64,000 nt of DNA. Origin: DATDCY01 sp031406795 [NCBI: Candidatus Rokuibacteriota bacterium]. GTDB taxonomy: Bacteria > JAUVQV01. Below, in pieces: positions 25,061 to 35,796 of this stretch. Under the pieces are notes generated by a model. That model ran no database searches and had not been told where the DNA came from. It was given only the letters and a program-made list of their open reading frames with translations. The translations under genes were made by a program, and so were the position numbers. Position 1 is the stretch's first letter; the number at the start of each line of letters is the position of its first letter. The stretch lies in contig JANOHV010000118.1 of assembly GCA_031406795.1 (NCBI GenBank), positions 10,915 to 74,914 on the forward strand. The letters are read 5' to 3'.

Positions 25061-26274
25061 AGCTGCTCAGAGGGATCCGGATGGCGCTGACGGCGCTCTT
25101 CAGCCACAAGCTGCGGACGGCGCTGGCGACTCTGGGGGTGGTGATCGGGGTCTGCTCGGTGATCGTGATGGTGGCGATTGGCGAAGGCGCGCAGCGCGAG
25201 GTGCTCTCGAAGATCCAGGCGATGGGCACGGACCTGGTGATCGTGAGCAGCGGTCAGGTCAAAGTGATCGCCGGGCGCAGGCGACAGACGGGAAATGTCA
25301 CGACACTGACGATGCGGGATCTCAAGGCCGTCGGGGAGGAGGCGCGGCAGGTCCGGGCCGTCGCCCCCTCCCAGGGCCGCAAGATGCTCGTCCGGCACGA
25401 GGCGGTGAGCACGACGACGACCATCGACGGCACGACCCGGGAGATCCTGCCGATTCGGAACCTGCGCCTGCGCAGCGGCAGGTTTTTCACCGAGGAGGAG
25501 AATCGGACCCTCCAGCGGGTCGCGGTCCTCGGGAAAACGGCCGCGGGGAACCTCTTTGACGGGCGCGATCCCGTCGGCGAGATGGTGCGGATCGGCAAGG
25601 TCACCTTCGAAGTGATCGGCGTGCTGGAGGAAAAGGGCACCGACCTGGTGGGCAACGATCAGGACGACGTGATCTTCGTGCCGGTCGACACCGCGCTGCG
25701 CCGACTCTTCAACATCACCTACATCAATACCCTGTTCATCCAGGCCGGGAGCTCCGACCGGATCGACGAGGCGGCGGCCGAAGTGGCCGCCTTGCTGCGG
25801 GAGCGACACCGGCTCGACGGGAAACCCGACGACTTCACGGTCCAGAGCCAGACCGAGATTCTGGAGGCCGAGCGGGAGACCTCGCGGACCTTCACGAATC
25901 TGTTGAGCGCAGTCGCGGCGATCTCGCTGCTGGTCGGCGGGGTCGGCATTCTCGCGGTCATGCTGATGACGATCAAGGAGCGCACGCGGGAGATCGGCGT
26001 GCGTCGGGCGGTGGGCGCGCTGCGCCGGGACGTGCTGGTGCAGTTCGTCGTGGAGTCGCTCGTCCTGGGCGTCAGCGGGGGCGTCGTCGGGATTCTGCTG
26101 GGGATCGCACTCGCGCTCGGCGCCGCCCATTTCACGAGCTGGCCGATGAGTCTTTCCCTTCCGGCGGTGGCGGTCGCGTTCTTCTTCTCCGCGGCGGTCG
26201 GCCTGCTCTTCGGCGTCTATCCGGCCGCGAAGGCCGCGCGGCTGGACCCCATCGAAGCGTTGCGGGCCGAGTAG
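25057..26274 (+). CDS. MacB/FtsX-type ABC permease 2
   Basis: 405 aa. The N terminus (MKLLRGIRMALTALFSHKLR) and LATLGVVIGVCSVIVMVAIG match the family; the periplasmic domain and C-terminal segments (ISLLVGGVGILAVMLM, KERTREIGVRRAVGALRRDV) are intact. The start region is overrun by a palindromic element, which may reduce translation; an ATG at 25081 has AGAGGG upstream. It is a paralog of permease 1. Confidence 0.88.
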   Translation: MKLLRGIRMALTALFSHKLRTALATLGVVIGVCSVIVMVAIGEGAQREVLSKIQAMGTDLVIVSSGQVKVIAGRRRQTGNVTTLTMRDLKAVGEEARQVRAVAPSQGRKMLVRHEAVSTTTTIDGTTREILPIRNLRLRSGRFFTEEENRTLQRVAVLGKTAAGNLFDGRDPVGEMVRIGKVTFEVIGVLEEKGTDLVGNDQDDVIFVPVDTALRRLFNITYINTLFIQAGSSDRIDEAAAEVAALLRERHRLDGKPDDFTVQSQTEILEAERETSRTFTNLLSAVAAISLLVGGVGILAVMLMTIKERTREIGVRRAVGALRRDVLVQFVVESLVLGVSGGVVGILLGIALALGAAHFTSWPMSLSLPAVAVAFFFSAAVGLLFGVYPAAKAARLDPIEALRAE

Positions 26275-26348
26275 GTTCCCTGCTAGATTTGCGCCGTGAT
26301 TCTTCAGGAGATGATCACCGGGACTGACGGGGACGACTGCGCCGGGGA

Positions 26349-26858
26349 ATGGGAATGAAAAGCAAAGAAATCGGCGTGGTCCTGGCGACCGTCTTCATGT
26401 TTTCTTACGGGGCAAACTTCATCTGGGAGTCGCTGCATGCCGCCTTCCTCTTCGAGGGACATGATGTTAACGCCAAGAGATATGTCGCGATGGTCATGTA
26501 TGTAGCGGCCATGGACAGTGCACTTATCACCGGGCTCTACTTGTTCATCGCGGCCTCATGGAAAGATCTTCTCTGGCTTCGAACCATGAACAGGAAGCAA
26601 CAGTCTGCGGCATTTCTCGCCGGGCTGATAATCGCCGCTGTAATTGAGTATGCGAAAGTATACGTGTTGAAGGCATGGAGTTACACTTCACTCATGCCGG
26701 TACTGTTCGGGATCGGTCTTTCGCCGTTATTCCAGTTGAGCGTTACAAGCCTGCTGATGTTCCGCCTGACGCGGAGGCTGTTATACGAACGGGGAGCATT
26801 TTCCGCAGCACATGAGCGCGCGGGACTCGCTGCAAACCGTCCAGGCCCCTTGCCATGA
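26349..26858 (+). CDS. four-helix integral membrane protein, unknown
   Basis: 169 aa. Hydrophobic segments lie at about 8-26, 50-68, 87-103 and 117-138. Base composition is clearly less GC-rich than its neighbours, suggesting separate ancestry. Start choice between 26349 and an ATG at 26355 is uncertain. I recognise no family; the WESLHAAFLFEGHD segment is distinctive. Confidence 0.65.
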   Translation: MGMKSKEIGVVLATVFMFSYGANFIWESLHAAFLFEGHDVNAKRYVAMVMYVAAMDSALITGLYLFIAASWKDLLWLRTMNRKQQSAAFLAGLIIAAVIEYAKVYVLKAWSYTSLMPVLFGIGLSPLFQLSVTSLLMFRLTRRLLYERGAFSAAHERAGLAANRPGPLP

Positions 26859-26931
26859 CACAGCGGGCCGCAAATGCGCCTCCAAGGGGAGACGAGGCAC
26901 CCGACTGAGGAGTCCCCGGGCCGTCGGGCGC

Positions 26932-27345
26932 TTAGAGAACCAGAACCGGGCACTGCGCCGAGCGCGCCACCCGCTCCGCGATGCTCGGGCCGAGCAGCCG
27001 CCGAAACCAGGGGAGCCGCTCGCGGCCGATCACGATGAGGTCGCAGCGCTCCTCGGCCGCGACCGCGACGATTCGCTCCGAAATGCTGCCTTCCTCGACG
27101 CGCGACCTGACGAGGACGCGTGCATCCTCCGCGGATTGCCGCACCTCGGCGCGCACCTGCCGCTCCGCGCCGGTGAGGACCGTTTCGATATCCTTGATGC
27201 CCGTCAGCTCCAGATCGCCCTCGTTTGCGGGTAGAACCTTGAGGACGGTGGTCCAGCACCCTTCATCGCCGGCCAGTTGCAGCCCCCGCGCGAGGGCATT
27301 TCTCGATCCGTCGAGCGCGACGAGAATCCTGCGAAAGCCCCTCAT
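26932..27345 (-). CDS. single-domain universal stress protein
   Basis: 137 aa (MRGFRRILVALDGSRNALAR). It has the Usp fold, but the ATP-binding motif is altered: GRERLPWFRRLLGPS lacks the second glycine. It therefore may not bind ATP as UspFG-type proteins do. It overlaps the tandem USP stop by 4 bases and ends the second stress cluster. Confidence 0.85.
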   Translation of the reverse strand: MRGFRRILVALDGSRNALARGLQLAGDEGCWTTVLKVLPANEGDLELTGIKDIETVLTGAERQVRAEVRQSAEDARVLVRSRVEEGSISERIVAVAAEERCDLIVIGRERLPWFRRLLGPSIAERVARSAQCPVLVL

Positions 27346-28205
27346 GACTTTTTCACCACGAGCACCGGGCAGGGGGCGTCCCGGATCACCCGTTCGGCAG
27401 TGCTGCCGAGCAGCGCCTTGTCGACGCCGCGCCAGCCGCTGGTGCCCATCACCACGAGGTCATGAGCGTCTTTGCCGACCGATCTGGCGATCTCGTCGCC
27501 GCCGTGGCCCTCGCCGATCTGCGCCAGCGTGTCGATGCCGAGGGACCGTGCCAGCGCCCGTCCCTCACCGAGAATCCGCCCGGCCTCGCCGCGCAGGCTC
27601 TTCTCGACTTGGGGGGTGCGCATGAAGTCGAGCATCTCCTCGTAGCGGGGGATGACATACATGATGGTCACGGTTGCTGAATCCTGATGCGCCAGCGCGC
27701 AGGCCCGCTCCAGCGAGCGTCGGCTCTGCGCCGAGGCCTCGAAGGGCACCAGGATCGAGGTGTAGGCGCCACGGCAGGGCGCGCACGGTTTTTTCACGAC
27801 GAGAACATCGACGCCGGAGTTCAGAATGACATGGGAAGTCACGCTCCCCATCAGCAGCCGCGAGAGGCCCCGCCGGCCGTGCGTTCCCATCACGATGAGC
27901 TCCGCGCCCGTGCCGGCGGCCGCAGCCAGCACCTCGTCGGGCGGGTCGCCTTCTCGATACAAGACCTGGGCCTCGATCCCCACATCGGTTTGGAGGCGAG
28001 CCTTCGCGGCGGAGCAGAACTCCTGCCCCTTGCGCAATCGCTGCTCGCGCATTTCGGGGGCGATGCCGAACTCTTCGGCATCGAAAAAGACCGCGTGCAG
28101 AATGGTCAGCGTCCCCTGGTGACGGCGCGTCCAGTGGGCGGCTTCGAGGAGCGCCGCCCGGCTGAATTCGGAATCGTCATAGGGTACGAGCAGATTCCGG
28201 TACAT
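27342..28205 (-). CDS. universal stress protein, two UspA domains
   Basis: 287 aa from the ATG at 28205 (MYRNLLVPYDDSEFSRAALL). Both domains have G-2X-G-9X-G-S: GTHGRRGLSRLLMGS and GTSGWRGVDKALLGS. A CAPC motif lies between the domains. The gene is placed between the TauE-associated membrane protein (2-base gap) and the single-domain USP, as in the cluster at 1090-4154. Confidence 0.92.
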   Translation of the reverse strand: MYRNLLVPYDDSEFSRAALLEAAHWTRRHQGTLTILHAVFFDAEEFGIAPEMREQRLRKGQEFCSAAKARLQTDVGIEAQVLYREGDPPDEVLAAAAGTGAELIVMGTHGRRGLSRLLMGSVTSHVILNSGVDVLVVKKPCAPCRGAYTSILVPFEASAQSRRSLERACALAHQDSATVTIMYVIPRYEEMLDFMRTPQVEKSLRGEAGRILGEGRALARSLGIDTLAQIGEGHGGDEIARSVGKDAHDLVVMGTSGWRGVDKALLGSTAERVIRDAPCPVLVVKKS

Positions 28206-28207
28206 TA

Positions 28208-29068
28208 TCAGTGCGCCCCCCCGCCCTTGCGGAAGATCAGGCCCACGCCGAACCCGGCGCCGAGGGCCATTGCGATGGAGAGCAGCCCGTAGAGGGCGCC
28301 GTTGTTCTTCGCCATCTTCGAGAGCGTCCGGACGACGCCGACCTGTCTGACGTCGACCGGCTTGACGATCTTCTCGATCACCTTGCCGTCGCGCACCGCA
28401 TACGCCGTGACGGTGTAGTCCCCCGGAGGCGCCTGGAAGGGCCAGTCGGTCTTGATGTAGTACCCCTGCTTGCCGTCCTTCGGCTCGGTCGTGATGGCGC
28501 CGACGGAACTGCCGTAGAGCTTCGAGTTCTCCTTGAATCGGATGAACTCGCCGACCCACTTCTCCCGGTCCTCCGCCGAGGCGACCGGCTCGAGCGCCAG
28601 GTGCTTGCCCAGCGCGCGGTACCCGAGGACCTCGCGATCGGCCTCCTCGGGCGTGAGAATCTGCTCGATCGGGCGGGTGCTGTAGACTTCGTAGAGATTT
28701 GGCGTCTTGTCGAAGTGCAGCGTCCCGACGTTCATCCAGAGCACGGCGGCGGTTTTCCCCTTCTCTTTCAGGGTCTCCTTGCCGTCCGGGCCGGCGATTT
28801 TGATAATCACGTCGGTGCCCGGTTCGGTCACGCCGCGGGCGCTGACGGTGCTGCCGTGGTAGAAGAAGTCGATCGTGATGTGGTCGTGGTTTGCGATCAG
28901 GGAGATTTCGGCGGCGGCGCGGCCCGCGCCGCAGAGCAGCAGCGCCGCGGCCAACGCTCCTGCGAACCACGATGAACAAACCGCAGGAGACATCCGGATA
29001 CCTGAAATGCCGTGCGTAGGGGCGGGGTTCATCCCCGCCCGAACGGGGAATAATCTCGTCCGATTCAT
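28208..29068 (-). CDS. TIGR02186/Alph_Pro_TM-type TauE-associated protein
   Basis: 286 aa from the ATG at 29068, which has AGGAGG nine bases upstream. After an unusual leader (LFPVRAGMNPAPTHG, encoded by a palindromic insert at 29010-29050) come a signal segment (FAGALAAALLLCGAGRAAAE), a beta-rich periplasmic domain (SLIANHDHITIDFFYHGSTV) and a C-terminal membrane helix (ALYGLLSIAMALGAGFGVGL). This matches the Alph_Pro_TM family often found beside TauE-type exporters, where it is thought to be a partner. It starts two bases after the exporter stop. Confidence 0.82.
   Translation of the reverse strand: MNRTRLFPVRAGMNPAPTHGISGIRMSPAVCSSWFAGALAAALLLCGAGRAAAEISLIANHDHITIDFFYHGSTVSARGVTEPGTDVIIKIAGPDGKETLKEKGKTAAVLWMNVGTLHFDKTPNLYEVYSTRPIEQILTPEEADREVLGYRALGKHLALEPVASAEDREKWVGEFIRFKENSKLYGSSVGAITTEPKDGKQGYYIKTDWPFQAPPGDYTVTAYAVRDGKVIEKIVKPVDVRQVGVVRTLSKMAKNNGALYGLLSIAMALGAGFGVGLIFRKGGGAH
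29010..29050. repeat. GC-rich palindromic insert in the leader of the TauE-associated gene
   Basis: GGGGCGGGG (29019-29027) and CCCCGCCC (29033-29040) are inverted arms around TTCAT. Read on the minus strand it codes for VRAGMNPAPTHG, the hallmark of a dispersed 'GRGGMNPAPTHG' element. It lies in frame between the start codon and the signal peptide. Confidence 0.7.
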
Positions 29069-29070
29069 GA

Positions 29071-29988
29071 TCAATGTCCTCCTGCCTGTGCCAGAAGCAA
29101 TGACGGGGTGAGGGTGAGGTCGAAGACGATCTTGATGGTCACCGCCAGCACGATGCTCGCGAGAATGACCTTGAGCTGCTCCCCCTTGAGTTTCCTGCCG
29201 AAGACCGCGCCGACCTGGGCGCCAACCGTGGAGCCGAGCAGCAGCAGCACCGCGAGGATGAAGTCCACGCTGTGGTTGGTGTAGGCCTGCAGGAACGTGA
29301 CCTCGATGCAGTTGAAGAGGATCTGGAAAAGACTCGTGCCGACCACGACGTGCATCGGCATCCGCAGGATGTAGACCATCACCGGGACCATCAGGAAGCC
29401 GCCGCCGACGCCCATCACCGCGGCGAGGATGCCGACGAAGCCGCCGAAGAGGATCGGCACCAGCATCGAGTGCGTGACGTCGGACTTCGTGTACTCGGTC
29501 TGCAGCGGCAGGGACTTGAGGAAGCGGGTGAAGGCGGAATCCGGCTTGTCCTCGGTCTTTTCGGCGGTCTTCTTGCGCATGCTCTGGATGCTCTCGATGA
29601 ACATGTAGGTGCCAACGCCCCCGAGCATCAGCACGTAGGTCATCTTGATCACGAAATCCGCGTTGCCCATCGCGTGCAGGTACTTGATCCCCTGGACGCC
29701 GAGCAGCCCGCCGACGAAGCCGCCGATCAGCAGGTGCCAGCCCATCTTGAAGTCGACGTTGCCGACTCTCCAGTGGGCGTAGGTGCCCGAAGTCGACGCG
29801 GCGACGATCTGGTTCGAGTCCGTCGCGGCCGCCACCGTCGCGGGGATGCCGAACATGATCAGCAGCGGGGTCATCAGGAAGCCGCCGCCGACGCCGAAGA
29901 GCCCCGAGAGCAGGCCGACGGCGAGGCCGAGGCCCACGGGGATCAGGACGTTGATGCTTGTCAGTGCCACCGGAAGATACAAATACAT
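29071..29988 (-). CDS. TauE/SafE-family exporter
   Basis: 305 aa. The paired glycine-rich motifs of the family are clear: LLSGLFGVGGGFLMTPLLIM in the first half and ILAAVMGVGGGFLMVPVMVY in the second, with eight predicted membrane segments and a charged central loop. It is followed by a TauE-associated membrane protein and two USPs, and preceded by an AFAEENE-motif protein. The substrate is probably an inorganic sulfur anion or organosulfonate, inferred from the family. Confidence 0.92.
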   Translation of the reverse strand: MYLYLPVALTSINVLIPVGLGLAVGLLSGLFGVGGGFLMTPLLIMFGIPATVAAATDSNQIVAASTSGTYAHWRVGNVDFKMGWHLLIGGFVGGLLGVQGIKYLHAMGNADFVIKMTYVLMLGGVGTYMFIESIQSMRKKTAEKTEDKPDSAFTRFLKSLPLQTEYTKSDVTHSMLVPILFGGFVGILAAVMGVGGGFLMVPVMVYILRMPMHVVVGTSLFQILFNCIEVTFLQAYTNHSVDFILAVLLLLGSTVGAQVGAVFGRKLKGEQLKVILASIVLAVTIKIVFDLTLTPSLLLAQAGGH

Positions 29989-30012
29989 GTTCTCGTCCCC
30001 TCCTCTGCCGCT

Positions 30013-30486
30013 TTAGGCGATCTGCAGCTGGTTGCGCGCGATGGTCACGACCGGACGGGAGGCGGTGCGCACGAGGCGCTGCAGTTCCTTGGCGGAAACA
30101 TTGCCGTCGCGCGTAATGCTGGGACTCAGAATCACCATGTCAACGGCCCGGCTGTTGCGCAGCGCGTTGCTGATGGCGGGGACCAGATCGCCGTGCGCGG
30201 TCGTCATGCCGGCCTCCATGCCCATGCTCCGGCACTGCTCGACCATCCCCGGGTGGACCTCCAGACCCTCGGAACTGCGCGCTAATTCCGTCGCCGTTTC
30301 GTGCTCGTTCTCCTCGGCGAATGCAACGGCCGACATCAAGTCCTCGAACCGTTGTCCAAGCCTCTTGGCCTTGACCACGAGGATGGTCAGCCCTTCCTGA
30401 AGCGTTTTCGCCAAGTCGACGGCGTAGGCCAGCCCATCGTCGCTGCTTTCGTTCTGACAGGTGACAAACAGCAGGTGTTTTTTCAC
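30013..30486 (-). CDS. USP-like protein with AFAEENE motif
   Basis: 157 aa (MKKHLLFVTCQNESSDDGLA). The N-terminal 45 residues and the C-terminal part (AVDMVILSPSITRD, RPVVTIARNQ) fit a Rossmann/USP-like fold. The centre contains FEDLMSAVAFAEENEHETAT, nearly the same as the 55-aa protein at 3987-4154. It is the first gene after a strong sigma-54 promoter and leads the second USP/TauE operon. Confidence 0.8.
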   Translation of the reverse strand: MKKHLLFVTCQNESSDDGLAYAVDLAKTLQEGLTILVVKAKRLGQRFEDLMSAVAFAEENEHETATELARSSEGLEVHPGMVEQCRSMGMEAGMTTAHGDLVPAISNALRNSRAVDMVILSPSITRDGNVSAKELQRLVRTASRPVVTIARNQLQIA

Positions 30487-30523
30487 TTTTCAGTCCCCCA
30501 TAGATTGTATTGCCTAGAGGGAT

Positions 30524-30539
30524 AGCATTTTCGGTGCCA
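30524..30539 (-). promoter_or_regulatory. sigma-54 promoter of the second USP/TauE cluster
   Basis: Minus-strand reading TGGCACCGAAAATGCT fits the -24/-12 consensus with GG and GC 10 bases apart. Transcription is expected near 30512, about 26 bases before the ATG at 30486. Confidence 0.75.
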
Positions 30540-30590
30540 ATTGCTAACTAATTGAAATGTAACAAAAATATATCAACGGTGCCGGCATGC

Positions 30591-30605
30591 GTTCATAATA
30601 TGAAC
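30591..30605. promoter_or_regulatory. GTTCATAATATGAAC palindrome, possible activator site
   Basis: A perfect 15-base palindrome (7-base arms around one A) lies about 60 bases upstream of the sigma-54 promoter, in an AT-rich intergenic region of 290 bases (30487-30776). The rest of that region shows no gene. Confidence 0.5.
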
Positions 30606-30776
30606 ACCTGTCGGCTCATCTGCGGGCGGCTCGGCCGAGGGGCGAAGCGCTAATGCATTGAAAGGAAAGGATTATTTAACGAAGGCGGAGAAAGAAGTCC
30701 GACGGAGGTTGTTTTGTTTAGAATATGGACAGTGCGAACACAGGGAGAAGCCAGCGCGCAGAAGCGGACCCCTGCG

Positions 30777-32714
<1,938 letters not shown>

Positions 32715-32778
32715 GTATCGACCTCCGAAATGAGTATAGCAGGCAAATGGAAGGGAACTCGTAACCCTTGAGCGCTTC

Positions 32779-32829
32779 CTGGGCGAAGGGGTGGCGCGAA
32801 GGGGTGGTCTCCGTCGGCGGACCGCAGGG
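32779..32829 (+). repeat. 51-bp dispersed repeat, copy 2
   Basis: Matches 6423-6473 at 44 of 51 positions (CTGGGCGAAGGGGTGGCGCG and onward). It lies between ftsH and the response regulator gene, ending two bases before that gene's stop codon. Confidence 0.7.
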
Positions 32830-32831
32830 AG

Positions 32832-34163
32832 CTACTCCTCCTTGAGAATCTTCCACAGGCTGGTCCGCGAGATGCCGAGGGCCGCGGAGGCCTTCGAGCG
32901 GTTGCCGCCGAGGAGTCTCACAACTCTCTCAGCATACTCCTTGACGACGGCATCGATCGGCAGGATCTTCTCCGGGTCGATGGTGTCGATCTGCAGCATT
33001 CGAATCGTGCGCGGCAGGCTTTCCGGTGCGATGCGCCCGCCCTTCTCCAGGATGATCGCCCGCTCGATGATGTTCTCCAGCTCCCGGACGTTCCCGGGGA
33101 AACTGTAGTGATGGAAGAATTCCATGACCTCCTCCGTGAAGCCGGCGATCTTCTTGCGCGAACGGGGCAGATGCTTGTCGAGGAGGAACTGTGCGAGCGG
33201 CGCGAGATCCTCGGCGCGCTCGCGCAGAGGCGGGATGGCGATTTCCATGACGTTGAGCCGATAGTAGAGATCTTCCCGGAAACGCCCCTCCGCGATCATC
33301 TTGCGCACGTTCTGGTTGGTCGCCGCGATGAACCGCACGTCGACGACCACCGGGCGGGTGGCGCCGACACGGTAGAATTCTCCCTCCTCGACGACCTTGA
33401 GCAGTTTCGCCTGAAGGTTGGTCGGCAGCTCTGCGATCTCGTCAAGGAAAAGGGTGCCGGTGTCGGCAATCTCCACCAGCCCGGGCTTGGCCGCGACGGC
33501 GCCGGTGAAGGCGCCTTTCTCATAGCCGAAGAGCTCGCTTGCGAGAAGGTCTTCGGTGAAGGTCGCGCAGTTCATCGACAGGAACGGCATCTGCCGCCGC
33601 CGGCCGCTGAAGTGGATGGCCTTTGCGATCAGGCTCTTGCCAACGCCCGTCTCGCCCGTGAGCAGGATGTTGACGTCGGAGTCCTTGAGTTCCCCCACCA
33701 TGTCGAGGATGTGAACCATGCCCGGGCTCCGCGCGATGATCGAAATCTTCTTGTCCAGCCCCGCGAACGTGCGCAGGGCGGCGTGCTCCCGCTTCAGGGT
33801 CTTCTGTTGCGCGATCTTGCCGACCTTGAGCAGCAGTTCGTCGAGGTCGAAGGGCTTGGTGACGTAGTCGCTGGCGCCCCGGCGCATTGCGTCGACAGCG
33901 GCGCTGATGCTGCCGTAGCCGGTGATCAGAATCACCTCGGTCTGCGGGTGCTGTTCGCGGATTGTCTCGAGCAGTTCGAGCCCGGTGCGGCCGGGCATCT
34001 TGATGTCGCTGATCACCAGGTCGAAGGTGCCTTGTTCGAAGCGCCGCAGCGCTTCGGCGCCGTCGGCGGCGCCGACGACCCGATACCCTTCCTCGGCGAG
34101 GGTTTCCAAAATGTTGTTGAGCGTGATCTGCTCGTCCTCGGCGACAAGAATCCGCAAGGCCAT
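32832..34163 (-). CDS. NtrC-family sigma-54 response regulator
   Basis: 443 aa from the ATG at 34163 ([20 protein letters not shown]), preceded by AGAGGGGG. Receiver with D53 ([10 protein letters not shown]), Walker A GETGVGKS, sigma-54 loop [14 protein letters not shown], and a C-terminal Fis helix-turn-helix ([20 protein letters not shown]). It follows its kinase gene by 16 bases. It is a close paralog of the regulator at 8016-9377. Confidence 0.93.
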   Translation of the reverse strand: MALRILVAEDEQITLNNILETLAEEGYRVVGAADGAEALRRFEQGTFDLVISDIKMPGRTGLELLETIREQHPQTEVILITGYGSISAAVDAMRRGASDYVTKPFDLDELLLKVGKIAQQKTLKREHAALRTFAGLDKKISIIARSPGMVHILDMVGELKDSDVNILLTGETGVGKSLIAKAIHFSGRRRQMPFLSMNCATFTEDLLASELFGYEKGAFTGAVAAKPGLVEIADTGTLFLDEIAELPTNLQAKLLKVVEEGEFYRVGATRPVVVDVRFIAATNQNVRKMIAEGRFREDLYYRLNVMEIAIPPLRERAEDLAPLAQFLLDKHLPRSRKKIAGFTEEVMEFFHHYSFPGNVRELENIIERAIILEKGGRIAPESLPRTIRMLQIDTIDPEKILPIDAVVKEYAERVVRLLGGNRSKASAALGISRTSLWKILKEE

Positions 34164-34179
34164 GCCAGTGCCCCCTCTG

Positions 34180-35760
34180 TCAGACGGCGCGACAGGAGCC
34201 GGCGGCCCCACCCGCCGGCCCGCCCGTCGGCAGGGCGATGACGAAGGTCGTCCCAACCCCGTCGGCGATCTCGGCCCGGATCGAGCCGCCGTGCTTCTGG
34301 ATGATGTTGAACACAATAGCCAGGCCGAGGCCGGTCCCCTTGTCCTTGGTCGTGAAGAATGGCTCGAACATCTTTTCGAGAGTCTCGCGGGACATTCCGT
34401 CGCCGGTGTCCGATACCCGGATCACCACGCGGCCATCCTCCTCGTCGGCGTGGATGGTCAGTTCGCCGGCCCCCGCCATGGCATCGACCGCGTTGGCGAA
34501 GAGGTTCAGGAAGACCTGCTCGAGCTGTTCGGGATCGACGCAGACGATGATCTCCGCCGGGATCAGGGTGAGCTGCAGCCGGACCCGGCCGACGTCGCGG
34601 GCGCGCTCGAGCCGGGCCCAGGCGCCGCCGACCAGGCCCCGCAGTTCGACGAAGCGCATGCTCGGCTCGCGACCGCGCGCGAATCCGAGAAGGTCGCTGA
34701 CGATGGTCTTGACGCGCATCGTCTCGCCGAAGATGTCGTTCAGCCCCCGTTTGAGGAATTCCGGGCCGGAGTCGCCGGATTTTTTCAATAGCCGCTGCGC
34801 GGTGGTGTAGATGTTGCTCAGCGGGTTGTTCAATTCATGGGCGACGCCGGCGGCCAGGGTCCCGATCGCGGCCAGCTTCTTGCTCTGGAGCAGCTCCTTC
34901 TCCCGGGCCAGGAGTTGCTCCTCCATGATGTTGAACGTGCGGATCAGCGTCTCGACCTCGTCGGCGCGACCGGCGCCTGCGGCGACGGGCAGCGGTGCGA
35001 AGTGCCCGGCCCCGGTCCTCTCGACGACCGCGGTCAACAGCCGCAGACGCTGGACGACGCTTCCGGTGATATAGAGCAGGGTGCCGAAGCCGACCACGAT
35101 GAAAAGGGGGAAGACGACGAGGATGGCGGTGCGCGAAACGGCGATGGATCTCTCGACGCGCGCACGGGCGTCCTTGTCGATCGCCTCGGTCGCCCCAAGG
35201 ATGATCTCGCCGCTTCTGCGCAGCGCGGCGATGCTCGCCTCAAGTTCGCGCAGCACGGCGATGAACCGCCGGTCCCGGCCCATCCCGAGGGACTGCTGCA
35301 GGTAGTTCTGACTCACGAGGGGTTTGTCCAAGAGGTTGGCTTCGATCAGATCGCTGACGCGGGCGTACGCCGGGTCGGGCTTGAGGGCCGCGGACTCGTC
35401 GAGCGCCTCGTCCAAGAGCGCAGCGATGCCGCCGAAGTGCTCGCGATACACGGCGAGTTGGGCGCGAAGGTCCGGCACTTGAGTCGAGCGGTCGGCAGGG
35501 ATGCCGACGAGAATCTGCTCCAGGTCGGCGATGGTTTCGTGGATCGCGCGGGCCTCGCCCTGCTGGTTGGAGACGTAGAGCAGGAAGTTCTTCTCGAGAC
35601 GGCGCAGCTGCAGCGATCTGCTGCGGATGGTGTCGGCCAACTCGAGGAAGACCGTCTCCTTCTTGATCTCGACGAAGTTCAAGTAGAGGAACGCGGACAA
35701 AAGCGCGATAATGAAGGCGCTGAGGAGGAAGCTCAGCACGATCTTCTTCTTGAGAGACAT
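34180..35760 (-). CDS. membrane sensor histidine kinase
   Basis: 526 aa. Membrane segments at about 7-28 and 210-230 flank an all-helical periplasmic sensor ([19 protein letters not shown]). The dimerisation helix carries H308 ([16 protein letters not shown]), followed by an HATPase with [15 protein letters not shown] and GTGLGLAIV. Same layout as the kinase at 6547-8001 but with a longer sensor part. The gene faces the SulP transporter, with only 36 bases between the two start codons. Confidence 0.92.
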   Translation of the reverse strand: MSLKKKIVLSFLLSAFIIALLSAFLYLNFVEIKKETVFLELADTIRSRSLQLRRLEKNFLLYVSNQQGEARAIHETIADLEQILVGIPADRSTQVPDLRAQLAVYREHFGGIAALLDEALDESAALKPDPAYARVSDLIEANLLDKPLVSQNYLQQSLGMGRDRRFIAVLRELEASIAALRRSGEIILGATEAIDKDARARVERSIAVSRTAILVVFPLFIVVGFGTLLYITGSVVQRLRLLTAVVERTGAGHFAPLPVAAGAGRADEVETLIRTFNIMEEQLLAREKELLQSKKLAAIGTLAAGVAHELNNPLSNIYTTAQRLLKKSGDSGPEFLKRGLNDIFGETMRVKTIVSDLLGFARGREPSMRFVELRGLVGGAWARLERARDVGRVRLQLTLIPAEIIVCVDPEQLEQVFLNLFANAVDAMAGAGELTIHADEEDGRVVIRVSDTGDGMSRETLEKMFEPFFTTKDKGTGLGLAIVFNIIQKHGGSIRAEIADGVGTTFVIALPTGGPAGGAAGSCRAV

Positions 35761-35796
35761 GGGACCATACTAGCACCAGAAAGCACGAAGACGGGT

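Noticed and set aside
34837-35796. Upstream extension of the SulP frame giving 916 aa
   Set aside because: The extension is antisense to the sensor kinase. The ATG at 35797 fits the SulP family N terminus.
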